Part shown: piece by piece, positions 21,401-29,049 of the stretch
How positions within the stretch are numbered: the stretch's first letter is position 1
How the letters are laid out: the number at the start of each line of letters is the position of its first letter
Assembly (NCBI GenBank): GCA_910575705.1
Contig: CAJTFG010000001.1
Coordinates: 496,001 to 560,000, forward strand
Reading direction: 5' to 3'
Source: Erysipelotrichales bacterium
Lineage (GTDB): Bacteria > Bacillota_I > Bacilli_A > Erysipelotrichales > Erysipelotrichaceae
DNA length: 64,000 bases
Notes under the pieces: generated by a model
What the model saw: the letters and a program-made list of their open reading frames with translations, nothing else
Told to the model about the DNA's origin: nothing
The model's database searches: none
Made by a program: the position numbers and the translations under genes

Positions 21401-21905
21401 CGAAGCTATTATGGAAAAGAAAGGTGTCCGCATGGAGAAAGCATCTTCGCTGCCGCAAACGAATGCGAGGGTCAATGCATATATTCCGGATAATTTCACA
21501 TCACAGGATTATGAAAAGCTTACGATATATCAACGCATTGACCGCATTCGTACGAAAAAAGAGCTGATGGATATGCTGGAAGAAATTCGTGATAATTATG
21601 GACGTTTGCCGAAATCGGTACAGATGCTGTTTGAGAAAAAGCGACTGGATATCTTGGTAAACGAAGAACAGGTGGAATCTTTTAAGGAAACGCCGAAACA
21701 AATTGAGATCATATTTACATCTGCATGGTCAAATCAGATCGATGGAGTAAAATTGTTTGAAATGATGACCGCAATTTCACGCGATATCATGATACGTTAT
21801 GCAGATAAAAAAATCATCATGCGGATTCCAAAAGTAAAAGACTGGCTATTGATTGTCATTGAAATTTTGGAACAGAGTGCAAATATGAAGAAATGCGATG
21901 TATAG
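18450..21905 (+). CDS. mfd: Transcription-repair coupling factor
   Basis: This 1151-residue SF2 ATPase removes RNA polymerase stalled at lesions and recruits UvrA. It has an N-terminal UvrB-like module, the CarD/RID domain (GDYIVHNLHGIGKYLGI, about residues 490-560), Walker A GDVGFGKTE and the DEEQ box (VIDEEQRFG). The TRG-like and helicase C regions include IIETGIDIPNANT and GRVGRS, and a TRCF domain closes the protein. A second in-frame ATG (18456) is possible. In Bacillus mfd is followed directly by spoVT; here four variable cassettes and a regulator are interposed. Confidence 0.97.
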   Translation: MIMRQLCRELENNPAVQSILHKESALGNLSLSEEALLLATAFTQSSQSFFIVKNNAYSAQKLQERLQCLLEEPVLFFHKEDSFRVEAIAASPETRADQMEVMHMLLKTKKVLCVTHTGAVMRYLPSPKVFKEHTLQIETDQEISFEELKKRLFSAGYTHVDRVDQPLCYASRGGIVDVYSINHEYPIRIEFFDNIIESIRYFDISTQRTIKVIRQADIIPASDLLFTDRQIGTIVEKANADMRKHERLLQGTSKEELRLHVDHDLDGICNHAKDAHLYKYFAYVHDPSTILDYVEDPLVIVSSEEEIHDNERRITEETVSYIQELYEEGQSLPVYDLFSDISSLIAPYHPIRFHLFADHKKSIQSGILIQTQINLLFEKNMEEVCRQGKTKRVILLVNHKEKETILRYAKDHNITLRVLTDKDEIQEGIQIMEHSFPEGFLCTKENISVFTGKELFQEAPKLSRYSNKFKEAEVLHDYMELEPGDYIVHNLHGIGKYLGIVTKTINDVKKDFLNIAYKGDDILLVPLDQFRLVRKFVSKEGASPKLNKLGSGDWEKTKSRIHEKIAELAERLMKLYSVREGKIGFAFSKDTPLQKQFEDDFEYELTDDQKKAIEEIKLDMESSQPMDRLLCGDVGFGKTEVAIRAAFKAVVDGKQAAFLCPTTILSLQHYKTFKKRFQNYPVEIEMINRFVPLKDQKQILQRLKNGQVDILIGTHRLLSGDVVFKDLGFLVIDEEQRFGVEHKEKIKELKNSIDVLSLSATPIPRTLQMSLIGIRSLSQLDTPPLNRMPVQTYVIEKNFQTSVEIMQRELSRDGQVFYLYNNVKDIYTLANRFKKALPDAAIAVAHGQMHRDDIEEVMMKFTANEYQILFCTTIIETGIDIPNANTIIIDQADRFGLSQLYQIKGRVGRSDRLAYAYLMYDPQKQLSEIAMKRLTSIKEFTQLGSGYKIAMRDLTIRGAGDMLGPQQAGFIDTVGIDMYIEMLNEAIMEKKGVRMEKASSLPQTNARVNAYIPDNFTSQDYEKLTIYQRIDRIRTKKELMDMLEEIRDNYGRLPKSVQMLFEKKRLDILVNEEQVESFKETPKQIEIIFTSAWSNQIDGVKLFEMMTAISRDIMIRYADKKIIMRIPKVKDWLLIVIEILEQSANMKKCDV

Positions 21906-22023
21906 AAATATTTAAAATTCTTTATATCGCTTTTTCTTTTATGCTACGATAATTACAAAGGTAAAAAGTGAGAAAAGAGGTTAGAAAAAATGATAATGAG
22001 GAGCGGAGCTCCATCATAATGAG

Positions 22024-22323
22024 AGCACGATTTCTACTTTTCGTAGCATTATTTACAAGCCACTGGAGCATTGCTATCAAGGACGATGCAACAATATTAA
22101 TGATCTATACTTCCAACATGCAGAAACAAAGTATACCTTTGGTGCTGTTTGGGAGTCATCATCATATTCATCAGGCTCCTTTGTTTGGGATATTACGGGT
22201 ACTCCGGGGCATGATTATACGAATCTAAGTTCAGATAGAGGTTTCCATCAGCGTCCGGCTCTATGGAGGATAGATAATTATGGTGGGTATCATGATTCTA
22301 TGCATGCTATAGAGGTTGTATAA
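22024..22323 (+). other. Silent variable cassette B
   Basis: The open frame of 99 codons has no start. It reads STISTFRSIIYKPLEHCYQG at first, includes VWESSSYSSGSFVWDITG, reaches QRPALWRIDNYGGYHDSM and ends at TAA 22321. The 5' edge GCACGATTTCT starts at 22025. The hairpin 22276-22297 has arms AATTATGGT and ATCATGATT (two G-U pairs) and a GGGT loop. The outer arms are CTCTAT and ATAGAG instead of CTCTGT and ACAGAG, a compensatory change. A purine-rich leader (about 21960-22023, ...AATGAGGAGCGGAGCTCC) precedes it. Confidence 0.85.
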
Positions 22324-22360
22324 TGATAAAAAGGCAGGTCGGTATCTCTTTTCTTTTTTG

Positions 22361-22652
22361 CGCACGATTTCTGTCTCATTCGGTAGTATCATAACCGAAG
22401 AATTGTGTGCTGATTTATATGGAAAACTGGAGACCTTACATACAACGGGAGCCATCCGTATTTGGTCATCAACCATTCCACGTAATAGCGGATTGATTCA
22501 TGTTCTTGGCTATGGAACTAACGGTGGTGTAGACATCATGCTGGCTAAGGGAGAACCAGATAAATATTCACATACCATGGGACATCAGCGTCCGGCTTTG
22601 TACAGATGAAATAGCTATGGTAAGTATCATAGTCGCGTATAACATACAGAGG
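22361..22652 (+). other. Silent variable cassette C
   Basis: The frame begins RTISVSFGSIITEELCADLY, has the lectin-like W-S-S-T block (AIRIWSSTIPRNSG) and ends GHQRPALYR with TGA at 22607. The QRPAL codons are at 22586-22600 and the hairpin at 22613-22634 (arms AGCTATGGT and ATCATAGTC, loop AAGT). TACAGAGG is at 22645-22652. It starts only 37 bases after the stop of cassette B. Its closest relative here is the decayed cassette J, on the other strand 13 kb away. Confidence 0.85.
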
Positions 22653-22804
22653 AAAAAAGGACAGAAACAGTCTGGTAGTTTATGATAGGGATATTTTTGT
22701 TATGATGGATAAGAAAGGTAGGATAGATGTATATGAAGGTATAACATATACAAAAGAAAGAAACCTATGGATCCTATCAATACCCAAGTACTTGGATCAG
22801 CTAT

Positions 22805-23149
22805 AGCACGATTTCTGTCGGAAGCAGCATACTTCCCCGCCCCACTACCAAAGCCTGCATATCCGAAGGCAATTATGACCCTTATGCATGTAATGGCAGC
22901 TATCTGTCTCAAGTCTTTCATTTTAATACAACAAATTTCATATACCAGGAAAGTTGGATGGCTACTCCACACCAAGGAACTGTGTTTGAACCAGAAGGCA
23001 GTGGGGCATGGGTAGTCGGCAACACCGGTTACTTTCTTACATATTCCGGAAACAGCTTAACACATGGCCGCATATTTCGTTCCCAGCGTCCGGCTCTGAT
23101 GATCTAAGATAACTATGATAGGTATCATAGTTCAAACAACATACAGAGG
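22805..23149 (+). other. Silent variable cassette D
   Basis: This 100-codon frame begins STISVGSSILPRP, contains ACNGSYL, ESWMATPHQG and GSGAWVVGNTGYFLTYSGNS, and ends SQRPALMI with TAA at 23105. The hairpin 23111-23132 is a perfect 9-bp stem (AACTATGAT and ATCATAGTT, loop AGGT), and TACAGAGG is at 23142-23149. It is clearly homologous at the protein level to cassette L (opposite strand, 21 kb away) in spite of strong DNA divergence. Confidence 0.86.
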
Positions 23150-23237
23150 ATTGGTGTTCGGTCAAAATGGTGAGGGAAAGGTAAAAGAAAAATGAGGCTA
23201 GGGGTTCCATTGTAAGGTGGGATTCGTTCGTTATGGA

Positions 23238-23514
23238 GGCACGATTTCTGCTTTTCAAGGAAGTTTTCCGCAAATGCCCGATGACACTGTCATATCATCA
23301 CTTTCGTGGAGTCTTATCGAGTTTACTCCTGGGTTTGATTGGAGCTTTTGGTCATCACCAAGTCCTCTCGATATAAAGACAGTACTCGGTTTACGAGATT
23401 CCGGAGGTTGGTGTCCAGCTGTTTATGAACTATTGACATTACATTATCAGCGTCCGGCTCTGTACAGATTGGATAACTATGGTAAGTATCATAGTTGTAT
23501 ATAAGATACAGAGG
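23238..23514 (+). other. Silent variable cassette E
   Basis: The frame starts GTISAFQGSFPQMP, includes FDWSFWSSPSPLD and ends HYQRPALYRLDNYGKYHSCI with TAA at 23502. The QRPAL codons are at 23448-23462. The hairpin at 23475-23496 has arms AACTATGGT and ATCATAGTT and loop AAGT; TACAGAGG is at 23507-23514. The leader 23150-23237 (GTAAAAGAAAAATGAGGCTAGGGGTTCC) has in-frame stops, so the reading frame cannot start much upstream of the TIS codons. Confidence 0.87.
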
Positions 23515-23527
23515 AAAAAAAGATAAT

Positions 23528-23552
23528 AAAAAAAACGCTTATCAAAGCGTAA
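23528..23552 (-). terminator. Terminator of the XRE regulator
   Basis: On the minus strand ACGCTTTGATAAGCGT is followed by eight T. It lies between cassette E and the regulator gene. Confidence 0.8.
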
Positions 23553-23560
23553 AGGAATCC

Positions 23561-23809
23561 TTATTTGATCTCAGGCTCCGCTTCATCAAAGTCCTTGGTA
23601 TCAAAGAAAATAGATAAAGGGATCTCCAAACCATCACAGATCTTCTTAACGGTAGAGATGGTAGGGTTTCTGCTGACACCGGAAGTGATATTATTCAAAG
23701 TAGATTGTGTAATACCACACATGATGCTGAGTTTATTAAGAGAAATGTTATGTTCTTTGCATAAGTCTAAGATACGTTTGCTGCAGGCTTCGCCAAGAGT
23801 CACAGACAT
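23561..23809 (-). CDS. XRE-family helix-turn-helix regulator
   Basis: This 82-residue protein is essentially one Cro/CI-type HTH domain: RILDLCKEHNISLNKLSIMCGITQSTLNNITSG, then NPTISTVKKICDGLEIPLSIFF. The acidic tail FDEAEPEIK follows. It is encoded between cassette array B-E and spoVT and is transcribed away from spoVT. An inverted repeat (AACTATA at 23839-23845, TATAGTT at 23861-23867) in its promoter region is a candidate operator. Whether it controls anything connected with the cassettes is unknown. Confidence 0.88.
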   Translation of the reverse strand: MSVTLGEACSKRILDLCKEHNISLNKLSIMCGITQSTLNNITSGVSRNPTISTVKKICDGLEIPLSIFFDTKDFDEAEPEIK

Positions 23810-23838
23810 CCCTCCTTTGCGAAAATGATACGACTTTT

Positions 23839-23867
23839 AACTATAGAAAGTTTACCTTAGTATAGTT
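23839..23867. promoter_or_regulatory. Candidate operator between XRE gene and spoVT
   Basis: AACTATA and TATAGTT form an inverted repeat with a 15-bp spacer, about 30-58 bases upstream of the XRE start. Spacing and placement fit dimeric HTH autoregulation; direct evidence is lacking. Confidence 0.4.
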
Positions 23868-23964
23868 AATTTTCGTTTATTTTATTCAGGATTCGGGTTA
23901 TAATTTAACTGTATATTTGCGTTTGATTTGTGCATACTATCTACTAGCAAAGGAGTGTTGAATT

Positions 23965-24462
23965 ATGAAGGCAACCGGAGTTGTTAGAAGACTGGATGAT
24001 TTAGGACGTCTTGTGATTCCGAAAGAGATAAGAAAACAGTATCGTTTACGAGAAGGAGACAATATTGAAATATTCACAGATGAAGAAAGAATCATCATTC
24101 AGAAATTTGATGCTTTATCAAAATATACAGAAGAGATCATCGTTATGTGCGATGTGTTAAAGGACATGCTTCATAATACGGTGCTGTTTATTCAAGATGA
24201 AAAAACTTGTTTGCAGCCGAGGAAGTTGAAACCGATTTTTTTCCGTTCTGTCCGTCAGGTGCGTAAAGCGATCGATTTTGATTCTGAATATATTTTTGAA
24301 GATGACAGCCGTGCTTATGGGGGAAGGATATTTCCTGTAGTAGCAGACAGTGATTGGTACGGTGCTTTTGTCGTTGTTTACGATAATCGCTCTGTTTCAA
24401 AGTCGGAATTGAATATCGCGGAAGCATTTGCACAGCTTTTGACTCGTCAGCAGCAACAATAA
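23965..24462 (+). CDS. spoVT: Stage V sporulation protein T
   Basis: At 165 residues it has an N-terminal SpoVT-AbrB swapped-hairpin DNA-binding domain (MKATGVVRRLDDLGRLVIPKE...LREGDNIEIF) and a C-terminal GAF-like domain (about residues 55-165). SpoVT adjusts SigG-dependent forespore gene expression. AAGGAGTG precedes the ATG. The gene normally follows mfd and does so here after the cassette insertion. Confidence 0.93.
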   Translation: MKATGVVRRLDDLGRLVIPKEIRKQYRLREGDNIEIFTDEERIIIQKFDALSKYTEEIIVMCDVLKDMLHNTVLFIQDEKTCLQPRKLKPIFFRSVRQVRKAIDFDSEYIFEDDSRAYGGRIFPVVADSDWYGAFVVVYDNRSVSKSELNIAEAFAQLLTRQQQQ

Positions 24463-24489
24463 ATGGTACACTTATCTAGAGGTGAAGTT

Positions 24490-24765
24490 ATGCGTTTAGA
24501 TAAGTATTTAAAAACAGCCCGTATCTTAAAAAGAAGGACTGTTTCCAAAGAATTGGCTGATCAGCAGCGGGTATATGTCAATGGCAGAATCGCTAAACCG
24601 TCTACAGATGTAAAAGAAGGAGATCTTATCAAGGTCATATTCGGACATCGCGAATTGACGGTACGAGTGCTGATGATACAGAAACAAGTCAGTAAACACG
24701 ATGCGGCGTCTATGTTTGAAGTGGTAGAAGAAACATTTATAAAAAAAGAAAATGAGATCTTATAA
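24490..24765 (+). CDS. rqcP: Ribosome-associated quality control protein RqcP (YabO)
   Basis: This 91-residue S4-domain protein begins MRLDKYLKTARILKRRTVSKELAD. The family binds stalled 50S subunits with RqcH and assists C-terminal alanine tailing. I chose ATG 24490 because AGAGGTGA lies just upstream; the frame stays open back to 24463 but has no ribosome site there. It sits in the spoVT-rqcP-yabP-yabQ-divIC neighbourhood, as in Bacilli. Confidence 0.93.
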   Translation: MRLDKYLKTARILKRRTVSKELADQQRVYVNGRIAKPSTDVKEGDLIKVIFGHRELTVRVLMIQKQVSKHDAASMFEVVEETFIKKENEIL

Positions 24766-24800
24766 TGAAAAACTGAACCTTTGCAGATTCAGCTTTTTAT
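24766..24800. terminator. Likely bidirectional terminator between rqcP and the DUF805 gene
   Basis: AAAACTGAA, a spacer, then TTCAGCTTTTT give a hairpin with A/T tracts on both sides, between convergent genes. Confidence 0.6.
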
Positions 24801-26021
24801 TTCTTTTTTTGTCCGTTTGATCGGTTTTTTATTTATAGTAGCGGTAACGACCGGCGCATCTTTTGTCTCTTTGTTCATATTTTGTTCTACAAGTTTCGCA
24901 ATGGAATCAAGAGAATGCGTACGTATCGTTTCCACGTTGACATTAGGAACTTCCACCGGCTGGATCATCTTTCGTTTGATCGGGTGATGGACTGTCGTCT
25001 TTCTTTCCGCAGGTTTTCTCTGTGTGGTTTCCGTTTTACGAATTTCCTCTTTTAATGCAGATTTTGAAAGACTCATAGTTTGTTGGAGCTCTGTTCGCTT
25101 CTGTGCTACCGTTTTGACTTTTGCGGCTTCTTTTTTTATCGGAACCTTTGTGAACGGCTTTGAAGTCTGTACAGGAGAAGACGGAGCCTGTTTTGCGGTT
25201 TTTACCACAGGACGTGCTTTAGATGGCTTTAATTGCGCCATGACGATCTTCTCTACTCTTACATTTTCTTTTTGTGCCGTCTTGATTTGAACTGCCGGTG
25301 TTTCCTCTCTCGGTTTGCGGACGACCGGTTTGTTTTCTGTCGGTTTCGATAATGCTTTCAGCTGTACAGGAACCGTCTTTTTTTCTGCTGTTGCTGTTTG
25401 CGCAGTATCTTGCGGCTGTACTTCCTGCTTTGCTTCCGTTATCGGTGTATTCGCAGGATCTTGTTGTTTCCGATGCATAGCTTTTTCCAAAAAAGCCTTT
25501 GTTTTGAAAGATAATGTCTTTTCCGGATCGGCATTTTCCGAAGATGATAACCGTACTTCTTCTCTTGTTGTTTCCGCATAAGGAACATCACCGTAATGAT
25601 TTTTTTGCGGATATGTAAAATGAGTAAGCAAGTAGATGGAGTATACGAGAAAAACGACATAACTAACCATCATTGCCATAAAGAACTTTAAAAACATATC
25701 TACCACATCCGGTGTTTGTGTATAATAGAGGATCGCTCCTGCGTACACTAGGAGGATGACGGTAGGAATGTAAAGCCATAAGATATTCCAACCGCTTTTA
25801 TTGGCGTCGTGCATTCGCCGTATTGCTAAAGATACACATGGAAGGGCGATTGCGACGTTATATCCCAAAACGATTTCCGGCATAGGCATGATATATAGAA
25901 AGAATACGGTAATCAGCATATTGATACATATCGGCCACCAGTATTCGCTGACATTGGATCTTCCCTTATAGTCAGCTGCTTTGATCCACATATCTTTATA
26001 AGCGGAAAAGATGTTATTCAT
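24789..26021 (-). CDS. DUF805 membrane protein with long Lys/Pro/Thr-rich tail
   Basis: The first about 150 residues form a DUF805 domain (NNIFSAYKDMWIKAADYKGR, four membrane helices, family motif RMHDANKSGWN). About 260 residues of low-complexity, basic, Lys/Pro/Thr/Val-rich sequence follow, ending KPIKRTKKEIKS. The tail is far longer than in typical DUF805 proteins (about 110-150 residues) and is probably cytoplasmic. The start overlaps the end of the upstream NSS transporter gene by 8 nt, suggesting co-expression. Function is unknown. Confidence 0.85.
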   Translation of the reverse strand: MNNIFSAYKDMWIKAADYKGRSNVSEYWWPICINMLITVFFLYIMPMPEIVLGYNVAIALPCVSLAIRRMHDANKSGWNILWLYIPTVILLVYAGAILYYTQTPDVVDMFLKFFMAMMVSYVVFLVYSIYLLTHFTYPQKNHYGDVPYAETTREEVRLSSSENADPEKTLSFKTKAFLEKAMHRKQQDPANTPITEAKQEVQPQDTAQTATAEKKTVPVQLKALSKPTENKPVVRKPREETPAVQIKTAQKENVRVEKIVMAQLKPSKARPVVKTAKQAPSSPVQTSKPFTKVPIKKEAAKVKTVAQKRTELQQTMSLSKSALKEEIRKTETTQRKPAERKTTVHHPIKRKMIQPVEVPNVNVETIRTHSLDSIAKLVEQNMNKETKDAPVVTATINKKPIKRTKKEIKS

Positions 26022-27480
26022 GCAATGCGCCTTCTTTCTTCGCCTTTTGTTTGGAAATAACGGGAATACTGAGCACCGCGCCGAGGATTATCGTAGGAAG
26101 AATGATGTTCCATGGTTGCGGGAACTTCGTATAATATCCCTGATAAAAGATGAAACATACGATCAGAGGAAGAATATAGCTGACATAGAATCGAATGGCA
26201 TCGGGTACCTTCCATCCTTTTCCGGTATTGGCTTCTTCCTTAAAGTTATTCCAACCCCATCCGTAACGGCGGGTACAAAATAACAGATAGATCACGGAAC
26301 CTAGCGGAAGAAGGTTGTTGCTTACGATGAAGTCTTCCAGATCCTGAATGGTAGAACCTGCGCCGAGCGGCTGTATAAAGCTCCATATATTAAATCCCAA
26401 AGCACACGGTAAGGATAATATCATAATAAGGAGGAAGTTGATGATCACCGCCTTTTTTCTGGAACACCCGCTTAGATCCATCGTAATGGATAAGATGTTT
26501 TCGAATACAGCGATGATCGTAGTGAGTGCCGCAAAAGACATAAAGACGAAGAATAAGGATCCCCATAATCTTCCCATAGCCATCTCATTGAAGATATTCG
26601 GCAAGGTGACGAAAACAAGACCCGGACCGTCACCGGGATTTACACCGAAAGAGAAGCATGCCGGAAAGATGATAAGTCCGGCAACGAGAGCGACAGTTGT
26701 ATCTAACAAGGTAACATTTACGCTCTCCTGTAAAAGGCTGCGTTCCTTTCCCAGATAAGAACCGAAGATAGCCAAGGATCCGATCCCGATGGATAAGGTA
26801 AAGAATGCTTGTCCCAAGGCCGCAAATACGGCATTCCAAATTCCGTTTTCCGCCATTTTAGCAAAATCCGGGACCAGATAAAACGATAAACCGTCAATAG
26901 CGCCGTCCAAGGTAACAGAACGGATAACGAGGATGATCATGACGATAAACAGACATGACATCATATATTTTGAAACTTTTTCTACTCCGTTTTGTAGACC
27001 GCGGGAGCAAACGAGAAAACCGATAACAATAACAACGATCATCCAAAAAACTTGCTGGGCAGGATCTGCCAGCATGGATGTAAAGGCATCCCCGATCTGT
27101 TGTGCAGAAGCATTGGCCAGTTCCCCTTTGACGATCTTATAAAAATATGCCAGCATCCATCCTCCGACAGTTGTATAAAACATCATCAATATGTAATTGC
27201 CGGCAATTGCCACATATCCTGCCCGGTGCCACTTGGTACCGTTTGGCTGCAAGATGCGAAACGATGATGCTACCGATTTTTGGGAAGCTCTTCCTACGGA
27301 AAATTCCATGACCATGATCGGAAGACCCAACAACAGAAGAAACAGCAGATAGATCAATACAAAGGCGGCGCCTCCATAGACACCGGTAATATAAGGAAAC
27401 CGCCATACGTTCCCTAATCCGACCGCACAGCCTGCGGAAATCAGCAGGAAGCCCAAACGGGATGAAAATTTCTCTCGCAT
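26014..27480 (-). CDS. Neurotransmitter:sodium symporter family transporter
   Basis: This 488-residue protein has about 12 membrane helices. The family hallmark GCAVGLGNVWRFPY lies in helix 1 (residues about 17-30), as in LeuT and MhsT, where it frames the sodium and amino-acid site. The substrate is most likely an amino acid; the sequence does not reveal which. The pair with DUF805 interrupts, on the opposite strand, the usual rqcP-yabP adjacency, which suggests a later insertion. Confidence 0.92.
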   Translation of the reverse strand: MREKFSSRLGFLLISAGCAVGLGNVWRFPYITGVYGGAAFVLIYLLFLLLLGLPIMVMEFSVGRASQKSVASSFRILQPNGTKWHRAGYVAIAGNYILMMFYTTVGGWMLAYFYKIVKGELANASAQQIGDAFTSMLADPAQQVFWMIVVIVIGFLVCSRGLQNGVEKVSKYMMSCLFIVMIILVIRSVTLDGAIDGLSFYLVPDFAKMAENGIWNAVFAALGQAFFTLSIGIGSLAIFGSYLGKERSLLQESVNVTLLDTTVALVAGLIIFPACFSFGVNPGDGPGLVFVTLPNIFNEMAMGRLWGSLFFVFMSFAALTTIIAVFENILSITMDLSGCSRKKAVIINFLLIMILSLPCALGFNIWSFIQPLGAGSTIQDLEDFIVSNNLLPLGSVIYLLFCTRRYGWGWNNFKEEANTGKGWKVPDAIRFYVSYILPLIVCFIFYQGYYTKFPQPWNIILPTIILGAVLSIPVISKQKAKKEGALHE

Positions 27481-27637
27481 AATATGACCCCTTTATTATC
27501 AATATGTTAAATTCTAATATGAATAACCACGATTGTCAAATACTCCATATATTCTATCTTTATAATATGAATAAGAAGATCGGAAAAAGCATAAAGTCTA
27601 GTGATACATCATAATCTGTACTGTAAGGAGGAATACG

Positions 27638-27943
27638 ATGATCGATGAAACAAATATGACAAATCCGCTTCGCTTTGAAACGAATCCCTATCATAATGTT
27701 ATTTTAAAGGACCGCAAGGTATTGGAATTAACAGGTGTGAAGCAGATCGACAGCTTTGATTCCAACGAATTTCTGATGGAAACGGCACAAGGTTGGATGA
27801 TCGTACAGGGGAAAGAGCTTGTTCTCGGTAAGCTGGATACAGAGCGCGGGGATGTGGTTATCCGCGGGCTGATCGAGTCTTTGGCATATGTATCCAATAA
27901 AAAAAGCAGTAAAGATTCTATGATGTCCAAGCTGTTTAAATGA
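27638..27943 (+). CDS. yabP: Sporulation protein YabP
   Basis: The 101-residue protein carries the YabP/YqfC pattern (NVILKDRKVLELTGVKQIDSFDSNEFLMET...GKELVLGKLD). It is needed for spore formation in Bacillus. AAGGAGGAATACG precedes the ATG. The end overlaps the yabQ start by 4 nt. Confidence 0.92.
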   Translation: MIDETNMTNPLRFETNPYHNVILKDRKVLELTGVKQIDSFDSNEFLMETAQGWMIVQGKELVLGKLDTERGDVVIRGLIESLAYVSNKKSSKDSMMSKLFK

Positions 27944-28410
27944 TGCTGCTACCTCAGCAGATACAAGCAATCATATTCCACTTTTTGATGGGGTGGCTAT
28001 ACGGTTGCTTATTCTTTATCCTGTTGAGCTTTATGATGTATCTTCGCTCAGCTATCTTGAAAGGGATCATAGAAATTGCTTTTCATATTGCCTTTGTGCT
28101 GGGCATGTTTTACGGATTGTATCAGATCAACGGTGGTATTACCAATGGTTACCTAGTGGCGTTTTTCTTGGCAGGAACATATGTGTTTTTTCGTTTATAT
28201 ATAAATGTAATCATACAATTTGTGAATGCGGTAAAAAATTGGATGCGGCCTTTTGTGAAGAAAATTAAACTTGTCAAATCAAAAATCCTTGGTATAATGA
28301 AACTAAGCAGTAGCGCATTAAAAAGGAGGAAGATGAATGGCAAGAAGCGCAAAAAGCAAAAAAGACGCGCGAAAGACGAAGAAATCACTTTCCTGGAAGA
28401 AGATCTTTAG
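27940..28410 (+). CDS. yabQ: Sporulation membrane protein YabQ
   Basis: This 156-residue protein has three to four membrane segments in the first 100 residues (FHFLMGWLYGCLFFILLSF, IAFHIAFVLGMFYGLY, YLVAFFLAGTYVFFRLY) and a very basic tail (RRKMNGKKRKKQKRRAK). YabQ is required for spore cortex formation. The last 74 bases overlap the start of divIC in another frame. Confidence 0.9.
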   Translation: MMLLPQQIQAIIFHFLMGWLYGCLFFILLSFMMYLRSAILKGIIEIAFHIAFVLGMFYGLYQINGGITNGYLVAFFLAGTYVFFRLYINVIIQFVNAVKNWMRPFVKKIKLVKSKILGIMKLSSSALKRRKMNGKKRKKQKRRAKDEEITFLEEDL

Positions 28411-28663
28411 TCTGTGTCTGATCGCTGTTGCCTGTTATCTCACCTATAATGCTGCACAGGAATTCTTGACAACACTGCAATTGAAAAGAGATATTGCAGA
28501 CGCACAAGCCGTAATTGAATCGTTAAAAAATGAACATGCAGAACTGGAAGAAGAAAAGGCTAAGATGGAAGATCCGGAATATGTGAAGCGTTATGTTCGA
28601 GGTAAGATGATGTTATCGAAAGAGGGAGAACAAGTATTGATTCTGCCTTCAATTGATGAATAA
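28337..28663 (+). CDS. divIC: Cell-division septum protein DivIC/FtsB family
   Basis: This 108-residue bitopic protein has a basic cytoplasmic N-terminus (RSAKSKKDARKTKKS), one membrane helix (IFSLCLIAVACYLTYNAA) and an extracellular coiled coil (LKRDIADAQAVIESLKNEHAELEEEKAKM). It then has the family stretch YVKRYVRGKMMLSKEGE. It forms the septal FtsL-DivIB complex. AAAGGAGGAAG precedes the ATG inside the yabQ tail. Confidence 0.93.
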   Translation: MARSAKSKKDARKTKKSLSWKKIFSLCLIAVACYLTYNAAQEFLTTLQLKRDIADAQAVIESLKNEHAELEEEKAKMEDPEYVKRYVRGKMMLSKEGEQVLILPSIDE

Positions 28664-28710
28664 GGCAGTACGATCGTATAGTGCCACATGAATTGGCAGC
28701 GCAATGAATA

Positions 28711-28740
28711 AACAGACATCGAAAGTAGATGTCTGTTTTT
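28711..28740 (+). terminator. Terminator of the yabP-yabQ-divIC operon
   Basis: AACAGACATC, loop GAAAGTA, GATGTCTG and five T follow divIC. Confidence 0.9.
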
Positions 28741-28794
28741 GTATTTTTTAGGATTCCTCTGAAAAAAGGAGTAAAGAGAAGTAGGAGGTTTCAT

Positions 28795-28902
28795 ATGAAA
28801 AGAAGATGTATGAGAATACGGGAGGAAAAGAATGACTTACTTAGTCATGCTATATCTGATCCTTTGGATTTCCATAATAGGACTTCAGATGCGGAAGCAT
28901 AA
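28795..28902 (+). CDS. Candidate 35-residue small protein
   Basis: This frame starts ATG at 28795 behind a strong AGGAGG (28783-28788), reads MKRRCMRIREEKNDLLSHA, and ends DAEA at a TAA (28900-28902). It is basic at first, then acidic. It overlaps in another frame the hydrophobic mini-protein that starts at 28832, so the first frame might be a leader for it. Confidence 0.4.
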   Translation: MKRRCMRIREEKNDLLSHAISDPLDFHNRTSDAEA

Positions 28903-28906
28903 ATAG
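28832..28906 (+). CDS. Candidate 24-residue membrane mini-protein
   Basis: MTYLVMLYLILWISIIGLQM plus RKHK is a single hydrophobic helix with a basic end. It has its own ribosome site (GGGAGGAAAAG) a few bases upstream and a strong terminator about 40 bases after the stop. The shape resembles type I toxins and regulatory transmembrane peptides, but no antisense RNA promoter was identified. Confidence 0.45.
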   Translation: MTYLVMLYLILWISIIGLQMRKHK

Positions 28907-28945
28907 AATCAGATAACGTTATCGTGAAACCTTCTGTATGAAAAA

Positions 28946-28974
28946 AGGCAAGTGCTACAGACACTTGCCTTTTC
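28946..28974 (+). terminator. Rho-independent terminator
   Basis: GGCAAGTG, loop CTACAGA, CACTTGCC and TTTT follow the mini-protein frames. Confidence 0.88.
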
Positions 28975-29049
28975 GATACAGGAGATATGACTTATCTCAT
29001 GTATAGTATATAAATATTCGTATAAAAATACAACGATGGAAATCGAAAC

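Noticed and set aside
22024-23514. Shufflon (Rci-type inversion cluster)
   Set aside because: The copies within each array are all in one orientation, there is no Rci-like recombinase nearby, and the conserved edges are not the sfx-type inverted 19-mers.
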